Origin: Pseudomonas sp. BCA17
Lineage (GTDB): Bacteria > Pseudomonadota > Gammaproteobacteria > Pseudomonadales > Pseudomonadaceae
Reading direction: 5' to 3'
NCBI RefSeq assembly: GCF_004519405.1
Contig: NZ_SGWI01000007.1
Coordinates: forward strand, 1 to 64,000
DNA length: 64,000 bases
Shown: in pieces, positions 9,255 through 18,563 of the stretch
How positions within the stretch are numbered: the first letter of the stretch is position 1
Layout of the letters: each line of letters begins with the position of its first letter
Position numbers and translations under genes: made by a program
Notes under the pieces: generated by a model
Seen by the model: the letters and a program-made list of their open reading frames with translations, nothing else
Told to the model about the DNA's origin: nothing
Database searches by the model: none

Positions 9255-10175
9255 ATGCAACTACCGGACATGAACCTGCTGGTCGCCCTCGACGCCTTGC
9301 TCGACGAGGGCAGTGTGGTCGGCGCTGCGCGACGCATGAATTTAAGCCCGGCGGCCATGAGCCGCACCCTCACGCGCATTCGCGAAGCGGTGGGCGATCC
9401 GATTCTGGTGCGCGCCGGCCGCGGCCTGGTGCCCACACCCAAGGCCCTTCAACTGCAAGGCCAAGTGCGCAATGTGGTCGAGCAGGCGGCGTTGCTGTTT
9501 CGTTCGGCGGATCAAGTGGATTTGAGTACCTTGCGCCGTCGTTTCAGTGTGCGGGCCAACGACTTCTTTATCGGTGTGTATGGCGGTCGCCTGTTCGACA
9601 CCATGGAGCGCATGGCCCCGCTGTGCGAGCTGTGTTTCGTGCCCGAAGGCGACACCGACGACGAAGCGCTGCGTGAGGGGCGGTTGGATCTGCGCGTAAG
9701 CAACACCCAGCCCGCAAGCCCTGAAGTGAAAGTGCAGAACCTGTTTTCGACCACCTTCATCGGTCTGGCGCGCAAAGGCCATCCGTTGTTTGACGAAGAC
9801 ATCACCGCCGCGCGCTTTGCCAGTTATTCCCACATTAGTATTTCGCGGCGCGGTATCTCCCGTGGCCCGATCGATACAGCGCTGAATGCCCAGGGCCTGG
9901 AGCGACGCGTGGCGATGATCGCCCCAGGCTTTCACGGTGCAATGTTCATGTTGCCCGACTCCGACCTGATCCTGCCGGTACCCAAGGAAGCGCTCTACAG
10001 TGCCAATCGCTTGAACCTGCCGTTGCGTGCATTCCCGCTGCCGATTTCGCTCCCGACACTGGTGCTGGCCCAGTCCTGGCACCCGCGCTTCGACAAAGAC
10101 CCCGCCCACAAGTGGCTGCGCGAGATCATGCGCGAGAGTTGCCACGCCACCTGGCTGGAAGCCCAGCCGACCTAG
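9255..10175 (+). CDS. LysR-family transcriptional regulator
   Basis: The 306-residue protein has an N-terminal winged helix-turn-helix (about 4-62; ALLDEGSVVGAARRMNLSPA) and a periplasmic-binding-protein-like effector domain (about 88-300). I start it at ATG 9255, because the GTG at 9246 lacks a ribosome site while GAG at 9244-9246 serves the ATG. It follows the transporter genes on the same strand by 51 bases and may regulate them, although LysR targets are usually divergent. The effector is unknown. Confidence 0.85.
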   Translation: MQLPDMNLLVALDALLDEGSVVGAARRMNLSPAAMSRTLTRIREAVGDPILVRAGRGLVPTPKALQLQGQVRNVVEQAALLFRSADQVDLSTLRRRFSVRANDFFIGVYGGRLFDTMERMAPLCELCFVPEGDTDDEALREGRLDLRVSNTQPASPEVKVQNLFSTTFIGLARKGHPLFDEDITAARFASYSHISISRRGISRGPIDTALNAQGLERRVAMIAPGFHGAMFMLPDSDLILPVPKEALYSANRLNLPLRAFPLPISLPTLVLAQSWHPRFDKDPAHKWLREIMRESCHATWLEAQPT

Positions 10176-10192
10176 TTTCAACGCGCGCCACA

Positions 10193-10220
10193 ATGTAGGA
10201 CAGAGCTTGCTCCCGATGGC
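10193..10220 (+). repeat. REP-like element
   Basis: The segment TGTAGGACAGAGCTTGCTCC is a single REP-like unit just after the LysR gene, closely similar to the unit at 6424-6450. The remaining bases to 10374 hold a probable promoter for the efflux operon but no recognisable gene. Confidence 0.65.
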
Positions 10221-10374
10221 GGTAGGTCAGGTGCAAATTCATCGCTGACACAGTCGGGGAAGCTTCCACAGTGGATTGCGTTTGGCGCACTTATAACTTG
10301 CCGATAAGTAACTTTTTGTCATGGATATGCCTGATTAAACTGCTCGGGTACTTTCATTTTCGAGTTAAGTGTCC

Positions 10375-11910
10375 ATGACTTCCCTCGCTGCCCCGGCTCT
10401 CCAGGCTGCAGCCAAACCTACTGCGCTCAACCCGCCGGTGTTCGGCCCGCGCATCGTCATTGGCCTGGTCGGCGTGTTGCTGGCGGTGCTGGTGTCGGGA
10501 CTCAACGAAATGGTCACCAAAGTCGCACTCGCTGATATCCGCGGTGCGCTGTACATCGGTTTTGACGAAGGCACCTGGTTGGTGGCGGCCTACACCGCTA
10601 CCTCCGTGGCGGCGATGGCCTTTGCACCTTGGTGTTCGGTGACCTTTTCCCTGCGCCGTTTCACGCTGTGTGCCATTGCGTTGTTCACCGTGTTGGGCAT
10701 CCTGTGCCCGTTCGCGCCGAACTACGAAAGCCTGCTGCTGCTGCGCACTGTGCAAGGCCTGGCCGGTGGGGCGTTGCCGCCGATGTTGATGACCGTGGCG
10801 CTGCGTTTCCTGCCGGCCAACGTCAAGCTGTACGGCCTGGCCGGCTACGCGCTGACCGCCACTTTCGGTCCGAGCCTGGGCACGCCGCTGGCGGCGTTGT
10901 GGACCGAATATGTCGGCTGGCAGTGGGCGTTCTGGCAAATTGTTGCACCGTGCCTGTTGGCGATGGCGGCGGTGGCCTACGGCTTGCCGCAAGACCCGCT
11001 GCGCCTGGAGCGTTTCAAGCAGTTCAACTGGTGCGGTTTGCTGCTTGGGTTCCCGGCGATCTGCATGCTGGTGATCGGCCTGTTGCAGGGCAATCGCCTG
11101 GACTGGTTCGAGTCCGGCCTGATTACGTTCCTGCTGAGTGGCGGCAGCCTGTTACTGGTGCTGTTCATGCTCAACGAATGGTCGCACCCGCTGCCATTCT
11201 TCAAGTTGCAGATGCTTGGCCTGCGCAACCTGGCGTTTGCCCTCATCGTGCTGGCCGGCGTGCTGATGGTGCTGACCTCGGTGATCATCATCCCCTCGAG
11301 TTTCCTGGCTCAGGTCCAGGGTTATCGCCCTCTGCAGACCGCACCGGTGATGCTGCTGATGGCGCTGCCGCAACTGATCGCTCTGCCGTTGGTGGCGGCG
11401 CTGTGCAACTTGCGCTGGATCGACTGCCGTTGGGTGTTGGGCGTTGGTTTGAGCATGTTGGTGCTGTGTTGCATCGGCAGCTCGCACCTGACTTCAGCGT
11501 GGATTCGCGACGATTTCTTTGGTTGGTACCTGCTGCAAATCTTTGCTCAGCCGATGGCCGTATTGCCGCTGCTGATGCTCTCCACCGGCAGTATCCAGCC
11601 GACGGACGGGCCGTTCGCCTCGGCCTGGTTCAACACCGTCAAGGGCCTCGCCGCGGTGGTTGCCACCGCCGTGCTGGATACCCTGACCACCCAGCGCCTG
11701 CACTTTCACTCGACCATGCTGGTGGACCGCCTGGGCAATTCTCCCCTGGCCGACGCTGACGCGCCTGGCTTGGCCCGCCGCCTGCACGAGCAGGCGGTGG
11801 TACTCACTTCTGCGGATCTCTACTGCGTCATGGCAGGTATCGCGGTGGCGTTGATCCTGCTGATTTTCTGGATGCCCACGCGGATCTTTCCGCCTCGCGC
11901 ACCGACATAG
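10375..11910 (+). CDS. DHA2-type MFS exporter (EmrB-like)
   Basis: This is a 511-residue major-facilitator protein with about 14 predicted helices, as in the DHA2 drug:H+ antiporters. Antiporter-like features include the motif around LRTVQGLAGGALPPM (about 120-135) and the F-x-P-S-L-G-T-P segment near 165. The in-frame GTG at 10369 is possible, but ATG 10375 gives the usual start. It is first of three tightly spaced genes that encode a complete EmrB-EmrA-TolC-type pump. The pump would move amphipathic drugs, phenolics or a siderophore-like metabolite from inner membrane to exterior. The downstream iron-signalling unit makes siderophore export possible but unproven. Confidence 0.9.
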   Translation: MTSLAAPALQAAAKPTALNPPVFGPRIVIGLVGVLLAVLVSGLNEMVTKVALADIRGALYIGFDEGTWLVAAYTATSVAAMAFAPWCSVTFSLRRFTLCAIALFTVLGILCPFAPNYESLLLLRTVQGLAGGALPPMLMTVALRFLPANVKLYGLAGYALTATFGPSLGTPLAALWTEYVGWQWAFWQIVAPCLLAMAAVAYGLPQDPLRLERFKQFNWCGLLLGFPAICMLVIGLLQGNRLDWFESGLITFLLSGGSLLLVLFMLNEWSHPLPFFKLQMLGLRNLAFALIVLAGVLMVLTSVIIIPSSFLAQVQGYRPLQTAPVMLLMALPQLIALPLVAALCNLRWIDCRWVLGVGLSMLVLCCIGSSHLTSAWIRDDFFGWYLLQIFAQPMAVLPLLMLSTGSIQPTDGPFASAWFNTVKGLAAVVATAVLDTLTTQRLHFHSTMLVDRLGNSPLADADAPGLARRLHEQAVVLTSADLYCVMAGIAVALILLIFWMPTRIFPPRAPT

Positions 11911-11924
11911 CCCAAGGACTTTTC

Positions 11925-12983
11925 ATGAAACGCAAAGACAAAATTGCCGTCTCCGTTATTGCCGTGTTCGCCGTTGGCGTACTGGTATACCTGGTCGCGC
12001 CGGGTATGTTGGGCAGCAAGCGCCAGACCACCAACGACGCCTTCATCGCGGCCGACTTCACGTTGGTCGCGCCGCGTGTTGCCGGTTTTATCAAGGAAGT
12101 GCTGGTGGAGGACAACCAGCGCGTCAAGGCCGGCCAATTATTGGCATTGATCGACGACCGTGATTTTCGCGCCGCCGCCCAGGCTGCCGACGCTGACACC
12201 CTGGTGGCCCGGGCTCAATTGAAAAATGCCAATGCAACGCTGGAGCGCCAAAGCTCGGTGATCGCCCAGGCCCAGGCTACCGTAGCGGCGGATCGCGCCG
12301 AAATGGCCTTCGCCGAGCACGAACTGAACCGCTACAACCACCTTGCCGGTGTTGGCGCAGGCACGGTGCAGAACGCCCAGCAAGCCAAGACCCGCATTGA
12401 CCAGGCCACTGCGCGCCTGGCCAATGCCACCGCCGTGCTGGCGGCCGAACGCAAGCAGGTGGAGATCCTCACCGCCCAACGCGACGCCGCCGAAGGTGGG
12501 CTCAAGCGCGCCCAGGCCGCGCTGGAAATGGCCAGTTATCAGCTGTCCTACACGCGCATCGTCGCGCCGGTAGATGGCATGGTCGGCGAGCGTGCGGTGC
12601 GCGTCGGCGCTTACGTGACGCCGGGCAGTAAGATCCTCGCGGTGGTGCCGCTGGCCGACGCCTATGTGGTGGCCAATTTCCAGGAAACCCAGCTGTCCCA
12701 CATGCATGCCGGCCAAGCCGTGCAAGTGCGTGTGGACAGCTTCGATGGCGAATCGCTCAATGGTCATCTGGAAAGCCTGGCGCCAGCCACCGGAGTGACG
12801 TTTGCTTCGGTCAAGCCGGATAACGCCACCGGCAACTTCACCAAGGTGGTGCAGCGGATCCCGGTGAAGATCATCCTCGAACCCAACCAGCCGCTGACCG
12901 AGCGCCTGCGCGTCGGCATGTCGGTAGAGGCCAGCGTAGACACCCGGGCTATTGCGCCGCCGCGTGAGGTGGCCCAGCAATGA
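11925..12983 (+). CDS. HlyD/EmrA-family periplasmic adaptor
   Basis: The 352-residue protein has an N-terminal membrane anchor (about 8-28) and a biotinyl-lipoyl half-motif (FIKEVLVEDNQRVKAGQLLA, about 60-79). Next come a long A/Q-rich coiled-coil hairpin (about 95-205), the second half-motif (VAPVDGMVGERAVRVGAYV) and a beta-barrel domain. AAGGAC lies ahead of the ATG, 14 bases after the exporter gene. It joins the DHA2 pump to the outer-membrane factor encoded next. Its stop overlaps the next start (ATGA at 12980-12983), showing translational coupling. Confidence 0.92.
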   Translation: MKRKDKIAVSVIAVFAVGVLVYLVAPGMLGSKRQTTNDAFIAADFTLVAPRVAGFIKEVLVEDNQRVKAGQLLALIDDRDFRAAAQAADADTLVARAQLKNANATLERQSSVIAQAQATVAADRAEMAFAEHELNRYNHLAGVGAGTVQNAQQAKTRIDQATARLANATAVLAAERKQVEILTAQRDAAEGGLKRAQAALEMASYQLSYTRIVAPVDGMVGERAVRVGAYVTPGSKILAVVPLADAYVVANFQETQLSHMHAGQAVQVRVDSFDGESLNGHLESLAPATGVTFASVKPDNATGNFTKVVQRIPVKIILEPNQPLTERLRVGMSVEASVDTRAIAPPREVAQQ

Positions 12984-14425
12984 GAAAAATTGCCTGGCTC
13001 ACCTTGAGCCTTATCAGCCTGAGCGCCTGTACCGTAGGCCCGGACTTTCAGCGGCCTCAGGGCTCGCAAGTCGCTCAATGGAACGAACCCCAAGGGCGCC
13101 AGGCTGCCAGCCGCGCTGTAAGCGAGCCCTTGCAGGAGCGCTGGTGGGACGTGTTCCACGACGCGCAACTGTCGGCGCTTACGCGCCGCGCTCTGACCGA
13201 TAACCTCGACCTGAAACTCGCCAGCAGCCGCTTGCAACAAAGCCGCGCCGTGCGCCAGGTGAGTACTGCCGAGCGTTATCCGAACCTTGATGCAACGGGT
13301 GGCTACCAGCGCAAACGCAACAGCGGCAAAGGGTTGAACGACCCCTCCGGCGAGAATGGCCGCTCGGCTTACAGCCAATGGGACGTGGGCTTCTCTGCCG
13401 CGTGGGAGCTGGACTTCTGGGGCCGGGTCAGGCGTGAAACCGAAGCCGCCGACGCCACGTTGCAAGTCGCCGAAGACGACCGCCGTGCCGTGTTGTTGTC
13501 GGTGCTCGCCGAGACGGCTCAGGACTACATCCAACTGCGCGGCGTGCAGAACACCCGCGCCGTTACCGAGCAAAATCTCGAAGTCGCCCGTCACAGCCTC
13601 AAGCTCTCGCAACTGCGCCTGGCCGATGGCGTGGCCACGGACCTTGACGTGGCCGAAGCCGCGGCCCAGGTGGCGACCATCGAGGCGCGCCTGCCGGACT
13701 TGCAGCAACGCCAGGACCAATTGATCAACGCCCTGAGCCTGCTGGTGGGTGAGCCGCCCCAAGCGTTGCACGCGCAATTGTCCAAGGACGCCGCCGTGCC
13801 GCAAACCCAGCGCCAGGTTGCGATTGGCCTGCCGTCGCAACTGGCCGAGCGCCGCCCCGATATCCGTCGGGCCGAGGCACGTCTGCACGCGGCTACCGCC
13901 AGCATTGGCGTGGCCAAGGGCGACTTCTACCCGCGTATCACCCTGTCCGGCAGCGTCGGTTCCCAGGCCATGCAACTGTCGGATTTCGGTTCCTGGGGCT
14001 CCCGCGCGTTTTCCATCGGCCCGCAATTGAGCCTGCCGCTGTTCAATGGTGGGCGCCTGCAAGGCATGTTGAATTTGCGCGAGGCCCAGCAGCAGGAAGC
14101 GGCGCTGGCTTACCAGCAAACCGTGCTGCGCGCCTGGCATGAAATCGACGATCAGTTGACCCGCTACAACGCCAGCCAATTGCGTCGCGACAGCCTCGCC
14201 GAAGCGGTGCGCCAGAACCAGATCGCCCTGGCCACCGCGCAACATCAGTACGTGGAAGGGGTGGTGGATTTCGTCAATGTGCTCACCGTGCAAAGCGCGT
14301 TGCTGGCGACGCAGGAACAGTGGGTTGAAAGTTCCACGGGCGTGTCGTTGGCCATGGTGGGCTTGTACAAAGCCTTGGGCGGTGGCTGGGAATCGGTGTA
14401 CCCGTTGCAAACCGCCGGGCGCTGA
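12980..14425 (+). CDS. NodT/OprM-family outer membrane factor lipoprotein
   Basis: This is a 481-residue protein with a lipoprotein signal ending at the lipobox LSAC (Cys17). The typical TVGPDFQRP start follows, then two repeats of coiled coil plus beta strands. The conserved PSQLAERRPDIRRAEARL segment (about 285-305) and the LSLPLFNGGRLQGML strand are family hallmarks. It completes the tripartite exporter with the two upstream genes and overlaps the adaptor gene by four bases. It belongs to the family of OprM and NodT channels, not to the type I secretion TolC branch represented by LapE. Confidence 0.92.
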   Translation: MRKIAWLTLSLISLSACTVGPDFQRPQGSQVAQWNEPQGRQAASRAVSEPLQERWWDVFHDAQLSALTRRALTDNLDLKLASSRLQQSRAVRQVSTAERYPNLDATGGYQRKRNSGKGLNDPSGENGRSAYSQWDVGFSAAWELDFWGRVRRETEAADATLQVAEDDRRAVLLSVLAETAQDYIQLRGVQNTRAVTEQNLEVARHSLKLSQLRLADGVATDLDVAEAAAQVATIEARLPDLQQRQDQLINALSLLVGEPPQALHAQLSKDAAVPQTQRQVAIGLPSQLAERRPDIRRAEARLHAATASIGVAKGDFYPRITLSGSVGSQAMQLSDFGSWGSRAFSIGPQLSLPLFNGGRLQGMLNLREAQQQEAALAYQQTVLRAWHEIDDQLTRYNASQLRRDSLAEAVRQNQIALATAQHQYVEGVVDFVNVLTVQSALLATQEQWVESSTGVSLAMVGLYKALGGGWESVYPLQTAGR

Positions 14426-14458
14426 ACCACAAAGAGTTTTGTCAGTCGCGAAATAAGG

Positions 14459-14477
14459 TGTAATGATAATTGCTCTC
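14459..14477 (+). promoter_or_regulatory. Fur box upstream of the FecI-type sigma factor gene
   Basis: The core TAATGATAAT (14461-14470) is identical to positions 3-12 of the 19-base Fur consensus GATAATGATAATCATTATC; about 13 of 19 bases agree overall. It lies 22 bases before ATG 14499, so iron-loaded Fur would be expected to repress the fecI-fecR-receptor unit. Confidence 0.7.
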
Positions 14478-14498
14478 AATAGTGTATCTGAGCTTTTC

Positions 14499-15008
14499 AT
14501 GGACACCGCGACTGACGGCCAGCAACAGCTTCACCTCCTGTACCGCGACCATCACGGCTGGCTGCAAGGCTGGCTGCGCAAGCGCCTGGGCGACCGCGAG
14601 CAGGCTGCTGACGTGGCCCAGGACACCTTTTTGCGTCTGTTGGTGTCCGGGCGCTTTCCTGGAGACAAGGAAAGTCGAAGTTATTTAGCGCAGATCGCAC
14701 GCAACCTGGTGATCGACCAATGGCGCCGTCTGCGTATCGAGCGCGCCTATCTGGAGAGCATCGCGCATCTGCCTGAACCTGAATCGCCGTCACCGGAAAC
14801 CCGCGCGCTGATCCTGGAAACCCTGTTGCACATCGACGCCATGCTCGACCGCATGCCCGACAACGTGCGCCGGGCGTTTCTGTTGTCGCAATTCGAAGGC
14901 TTGAGCTACGCGCAGATCGCTGAGCGCCTGGAGGTCACGGTCAGTTCGGTGCAGAAGTACATGACCCGCGCCATCGTCGCTTGTTACCAGGTGGCCTACG
15001 CCGAATGA
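14499..15008 (+). CDS. FecI-type ECF sigma factor (iron starvation)
   Basis: The 169-residue protein carries region 2 (about 10-75; DVAQDTFLRLL and YLAQIARNLVIDQWRR) and region 4 (about 105-165; DNVRRAFLLSQFEGLSYAQIAERL followed by VSSVQKYMTRA). Both are typical of iron-uptake ECF sigma factors. An in-frame ATG exists at 14463, but it lies inside the Fur box, so ATG 14499 is the better start. It forms a unit with the FecR-type regulator (ATGA overlap at 15005-15008) and a TonB receptor with a signalling domain. The sigma factor is expected to transcribe that receptor gene. Confidence 0.93.
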   Translation: MDTATDGQQQLHLLYRDHHGWLQGWLRKRLGDREQAADVAQDTFLRLLVSGRFPGDKESRSYLAQIARNLVIDQWRRLRIERAYLESIAHLPEPESPSPETRALILETLLHIDAMLDRMPDNVRRAFLLSQFEGLSYAQIAERLEVTVSSVQKYMTRAIVACYQVAYAE

Positions 15009-15955
15009 AGCAGGACGCCCCGATTGCCGAGGAAGTTGTCGAGCAGGCCAGCGAGTGGCTGATGCTGCAGTGGGGCGGCGACCTGCACGGTGAGCAACAC
15101 CAGGCATTTGCCCGATGGCAGGCCGCCGACCCGGAACACCGCCGCGCCTGGCAACGCTTGCAGCAACTGCAACAGACCCTCGGCGGCGTGCCTGCCGAGA
15201 GCGCTCGCGCGGTGCTGCGCGACACGCCGGATACCCAACGCCGTGCGGCCCTCAAGTTGCTCGGCTTGCTATTGGTCGCCGGTGGCAGCGGTTATCTGGT
15301 GCAGCGTAGCGAACCTTGGCAAGTGGCCTTCGCCGCGCACCGCACCACCACGGGCGAGATTCGCCGCGTGATCCTCAGCGACGGCACGCGGGTGGACCTC
15401 AACAGTGACAGTGCGTTTGACCTGCATTTCAACGGCAGTGAGCGGCGCATTCGCCTGATCCGTGGCGAGATCCTGCTGACCAGCGGCCATGACCCCTTGC
15501 GCCCGTTGATCGTCGAGACCCCGGCCGGTGACGTGCAGGCGCTGGGTACCCGCTTTGCGGTGCGCGAACTGCCCGATGGCAGCCGCGTCGACCTCTTCGA
15601 AGGCCGCGTGCGCGTCAGCCCGCTGCAGGGGGCGGCGGTGCAGATGAGTGCCGGCGAGAGTTTATGGTTCAACGCACGCGAAAGCTCGGCATTGCCTGCG
15701 GTAAACGCCAATGCCAGCAGTTGGACCGAGCACCGCCTGGTCGCCGAGCGCCAGCCGCTGGGTGAGTTTGTCGCGCAGTTGAGCCGCTATCGACCAGGCG
15801 TGCTGCGGTGCGACCCGGCAGTGGCCGACTTGCTGCTGACTGGTGTGTTTCCACTGCGCAACACCAACGCGATCCTCGCGGCACTGGAGCGTACGCTGCC
15901 GGTGCAGGTCCAGACGGTGACGCGCTTCTGGGTGACGATCAAGGCCAGGGTCTGA
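15005..15955 (+). CDS. FecR-family anti-sigma/signal-relay protein
   Basis: This is a 316-residue inner-membrane protein. The N-terminal cytoplasmic DUF4880-type domain (about 1-75; ASEWLMLQWGG and QAADPEHRRAW) binds the sigma factor. One hydrophobic segment (about 82-99; LKLLGLLLVAGGSGYLV) and a periplasmic FecR domain (about 110-215; GEIRRVILSDGTRVDLNSDS) follow. The C-terminal STN-like region contacts the receptor's signalling domain. The start overlaps the fecI-like stop by four bases. Signal transfer from the receptor at 16048-18501 through this protein to the sigma factor is established for the family. Confidence 0.93.
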   Translation: MKQDAPIAEEVVEQASEWLMLQWGGDLHGEQHQAFARWQAADPEHRRAWQRLQQLQQTLGGVPAESARAVLRDTPDTQRRAALKLLGLLLVAGGSGYLVQRSEPWQVAFAAHRTTTGEIRRVILSDGTRVDLNSDSAFDLHFNGSERRIRLIRGEILLTSGHDPLRPLIVETPAGDVQALGTRFAVRELPDGSRVDLFEGRVRVSPLQGAAVQMSAGESLWFNARESSALPAVNANASSWTEHRLVAERQPLGEFVAQLSRYRPGVLRCDPAVADLLLTGVFPLRNTNAILAALERTLPVQVQTVTRFWVTIKARV

Positions 15956-16047
15956 AAATATTTTTGCCGGTGCTTGTCGGTTTGCGCACTTCGCTCGGGT
16001 TAGCTCTTGAAAGCCAATCAAGAAGCGTTCTCACGGGGAGCCCAGCG

Positions 16048-18501
16048 ATGTCGCACCACCCAATCCAACCCTTGGCCCGCGCTCTGCGCCGGGGCCTGTT
16101 CGTCAGCCTGTTGGCCACGGTACCGATGGTGCCGGCGCTGGTTCAGGCCCAAGAGAGCAGCGAGGCCCTGCGCGCCTACAGCATTCCTGCAGGCAGTCTC
16201 GATCAGGCATTGAACCGCTTTGCCAGCGCTTCCGGGATTTTGCTGTCGGTCGATGCCTCGCTCACTCAGGGTAAGCGCAGCGCGGGCCTGCAGGGCCGTT
16301 ACGGCGTGGCGACCGGCCTGGAACGGCTGCTGGCGGGCAGCGGTTTGACGGCAGTGCAAGCCCAGGGTGGTTGGTCGTTGCAGGCAATGCCCGAGGGCGG
16401 CCCGTTGCAATTGGGCGCGACGCAAATCAGCGCCGAGCAGGCCCGGGAAAGTGCCTGGGGGCCTGTGGAGGGTATTGTCGCCACGCGCAGTGCGTCCGGC
16501 AGCAAGACCGATTCGGCACTGGTGGAGATCCCCCAGACCATCAACGTGATCAGCGCCGCCGAAATCAAGGCGCGCGGAGCCCAGAGCGTTACCCAGGCGT
16601 TGCTCTACACGCCGGGCATGACGGCGGGCGGTTTCTCTGACCGGGTCAAGTTGTTCGATGAACCGACCTCTCGCGGGTTCTCGCCCACGCCGCTGTACCT
16701 CGATGGTTTGCACCTGCCCTACGGTGGCGGCAGCACCGGCGGTGCGTTGCAGATCGAGCCTTATGGGCTGGAGCGCATCGAAGTGCTCAAGGGCCCGGCC
16801 TCGGTGCTGTATGGGCAGAATCAGCCCGGCGGTATCGTCAACATGGTCAGCAAGCGCCCCAGCGAAACGCCGATTCATCAGGTGGTGCTGGAGGCCGGTA
16901 CTTACGAACATAAAAGCGCGGCCATCGACCTGGGTGGACCGCTGGATGAGCAAGGGCAATTTCTCTACCGCCTGACCGGCCTGGCCAATGACGGGCAGGA
17001 CGAAATCAACTACGTCCAGAACAAACGTCAGTTCATCGCCCCCAGCCTCACCTGGCGCCCCGACGACGACACCCACGTGACCATGTTTGCCCAATACCAG
17101 AAAGACAAAGGCGTACCCGAAGCCCAAGGCTTGCCGGCGTCCGGCACGTTGTGGGCCAACCCCAACGGCAAGATCAAGCGCGACCTGTTCCTCGGCGAGC
17201 CCGGCGTGAACCAGTACAACCGCGAGCAATATGTGCTGGGCTACGAGGTCTCTCATCGCCTGAACGACACCTGGACGCTCAAGCAAAACGCACGCTACGC
17301 CGAAGTGGATGACCGCTACACCGCGCCTCTGCACGGCTACGCTTTCGTCGCCAACCCGGTGACCGGCGTGAAGGACCAACGCTACCTGCAACGCTTTGGC
17401 GTGGACTGGGCGCAAGACAACAAAGTGTTCGGCGTGGACAGCATCGCTCAGGCCGAATTCGACACCGGCGCGTTGGCCCACACCTTGATCGTCGGCCTGG
17501 ATTACTACCATTCCAACTCACAGTTCCACGGCCTGTACGACCGTAACCCGCCGATCATCGACCTGTTCAAACCGGTCTACGGCCAGCGCCTGAATTTTGG
17601 TCAACCTTACCGTTGGGACCGCTCCATCACCCAGACCGGTTTATACCTGCAGGACCAGATCAAACTGGATAAATGGGCATTGGTACTGGGTGGGCGTTAC
17701 GACTGGGCCACTGTGGTGAACAAGGAGCCGCTGGCCGATACCCGCTTTGCCAGCAAGGACCAGGCGTTCACCGGCCGTGCGGGGTTGGTGTACCTGTTCG
17801 ATAGCGGTGTGGCGCCGTTTGTCAGTTATTCCGAATCCTTCCTGCCGCTGGCTGGCACCGACGCCAACAGCAAACCTTTTGAGCCGTCGACCGGCAAGCA
17901 GTACGAAGTCGGCGTGAAGTACCAGCCGCCGGGGCAGAAGAGTTTTGTGCAGGTCTCGGTGTACCAGTTGGATCAGGAAAACGTGCTGACCACCAACCCG
18001 GTGGACACCACGTTCAGCACACAAAGCGGCGCCATGCGTTCGCGAGGAGTAGAGCTGGAAGCCAAGGCCGCGCTCAGCGATGCTTGGGACGTTGTCGCCT
18101 CGGCTGCACGTAACGACATCAAATACACCAAGGACAACGACGGTCGCCAAGGCCGCCACCCCGCTGGCATCTCGCCGCTGACGGCGTCGATGTGGGTCAA
18201 CTACACCGTGCTGGGCGATACGCCGCTGGTCGGCCTGGGCGCCGGCCTGGGTGTACGCTATGCGCGCCAGAGCCTGGGCGACTACTACGAGGGCGCCTTC
18301 AGCGTACCTTCGTACAGCGTCTACGACGCCAGCCTGAGCTATGACCTGGGCAAGTCGCCGCTGAAACTCAAGGGTGTGAAGCTGGCGATGAACGTGCAGA
18401 ACCTCACCAACAAAACCTACGTATCGCAGTGCACCAGTAACCTGGACTGCTACTACGGGGCAGGGCGCACGGCGGTATCGAGCCTGACGTATGACTGGTA
18501 A
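16048..18501 (+). CDS. TonB-dependent siderophore receptor with N-terminal signalling (STN) domain
   Basis: The 817-residue protein has a signal peptide (about 1-34) and an STN domain (about 42-112; YSIPAGSLDQALNRFASASG). A plug domain (about 160-270; EIPQTINVISAAEIKARGAQ and IEVLKGPASVLYGQNQPGG) and a 22-strand barrel ending in the terminal aromatic YDW follow. The family is the siderophore receptor group containing FhuA, FoxA and FiuA. A Cys pair near the end (QCTSNLDCYYG) is reminiscent of hydroxamate receptors, but the ligand is inference. I start it at ATG 16048; the frame is open back to 15808 inside fecR without family similarity. It is 92 bases downstream of the FecR gene and is likely the target of the FecI-type factor. 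Confidence 0.93.
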   Translation: MSHHPIQPLARALRRGLFVSLLATVPMVPALVQAQESSEALRAYSIPAGSLDQALNRFASASGILLSVDASLTQGKRSAGLQGRYGVATGLERLLAGSGLTAVQAQGGWSLQAMPEGGPLQLGATQISAEQARESAWGPVEGIVATRSASGSKTDSALVEIPQTINVISAAEIKARGAQSVTQALLYTPGMTAGGFSDRVKLFDEPTSRGFSPTPLYLDGLHLPYGGGSTGGALQIEPYGLERIEVLKGPASVLYGQNQPGGIVNMVSKRPSETPIHQVVLEAGTYEHKSAAIDLGGPLDEQGQFLYRLTGLANDGQDEINYVQNKRQFIAPSLTWRPDDDTHVTMFAQYQKDKGVPEAQGLPASGTLWANPNGKIKRDLFLGEPGVNQYNREQYVLGYEVSHRLNDTWTLKQNARYAEVDDRYTAPLHGYAFVANPVTGVKDQRYLQRFGVDWAQDNKVFGVDSIAQAEFDTGALAHTLIVGLDYYHSNSQFHGLYDRNPPIIDLFKPVYGQRLNFGQPYRWDRSITQTGLYLQDQIKLDKWALVLGGRYDWATVVNKEPLADTRFASKDQAFTGRAGLVYLFDSGVAPFVSYSESFLPLAGTDANSKPFEPSTGKQYEVGVKYQPPGQKSFVQVSVYQLDQENVLTTNPVDTTFSTQSGAMRSRGVELEAKAALSDAWDVVASAARNDIKYTKDNDGRQGRHPAGISPLTASMWVNYTVLGDTPLVGLGAGLGVRYARQSLGDYYEGAFSVPSYSVYDASLSYDLGKSPLKLKGVKLAMNVQNLTNKTYVSQCTSNLDCYYGAGRTAVSSLTYDW

Positions 18502-18521
18502 GCGCAAAGCGGGCTGTTGTG

Positions 18522-18544
18522 GTGAGCGGGTTTGAGCCGCTCAC
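18522..18544. terminator. Hairpin between convergent genes
   Basis: GTGAGCGG (18522-18529) and CCGCTCAC (18537-18544) form a perfect 8-base stem around a 7-base loop. It sits between the receptor gene and the convergent DUF3142 gene. No T-run follows on either strand, so it may terminate weakly or act as an mRNA 3' stabiliser. Confidence 0.45.
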
Positions 18545-18563
18545 TAAAGATCGGCCCGGCCTC

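Noticed and set aside
10629..11759. 376-codon second plus-strand frame
   Set aside because: It overlaps the DHA2 exporter gene in another frame; the exporter frame has clear transmembrane periodicity and operon context, the other does not.
15808..16047. N-terminal extension of the TonB receptor
   Set aside because: The in-frame upstream stretch overlaps the FecR gene and lacks a signal peptide; ATG 16048 gives a normal signal sequence.
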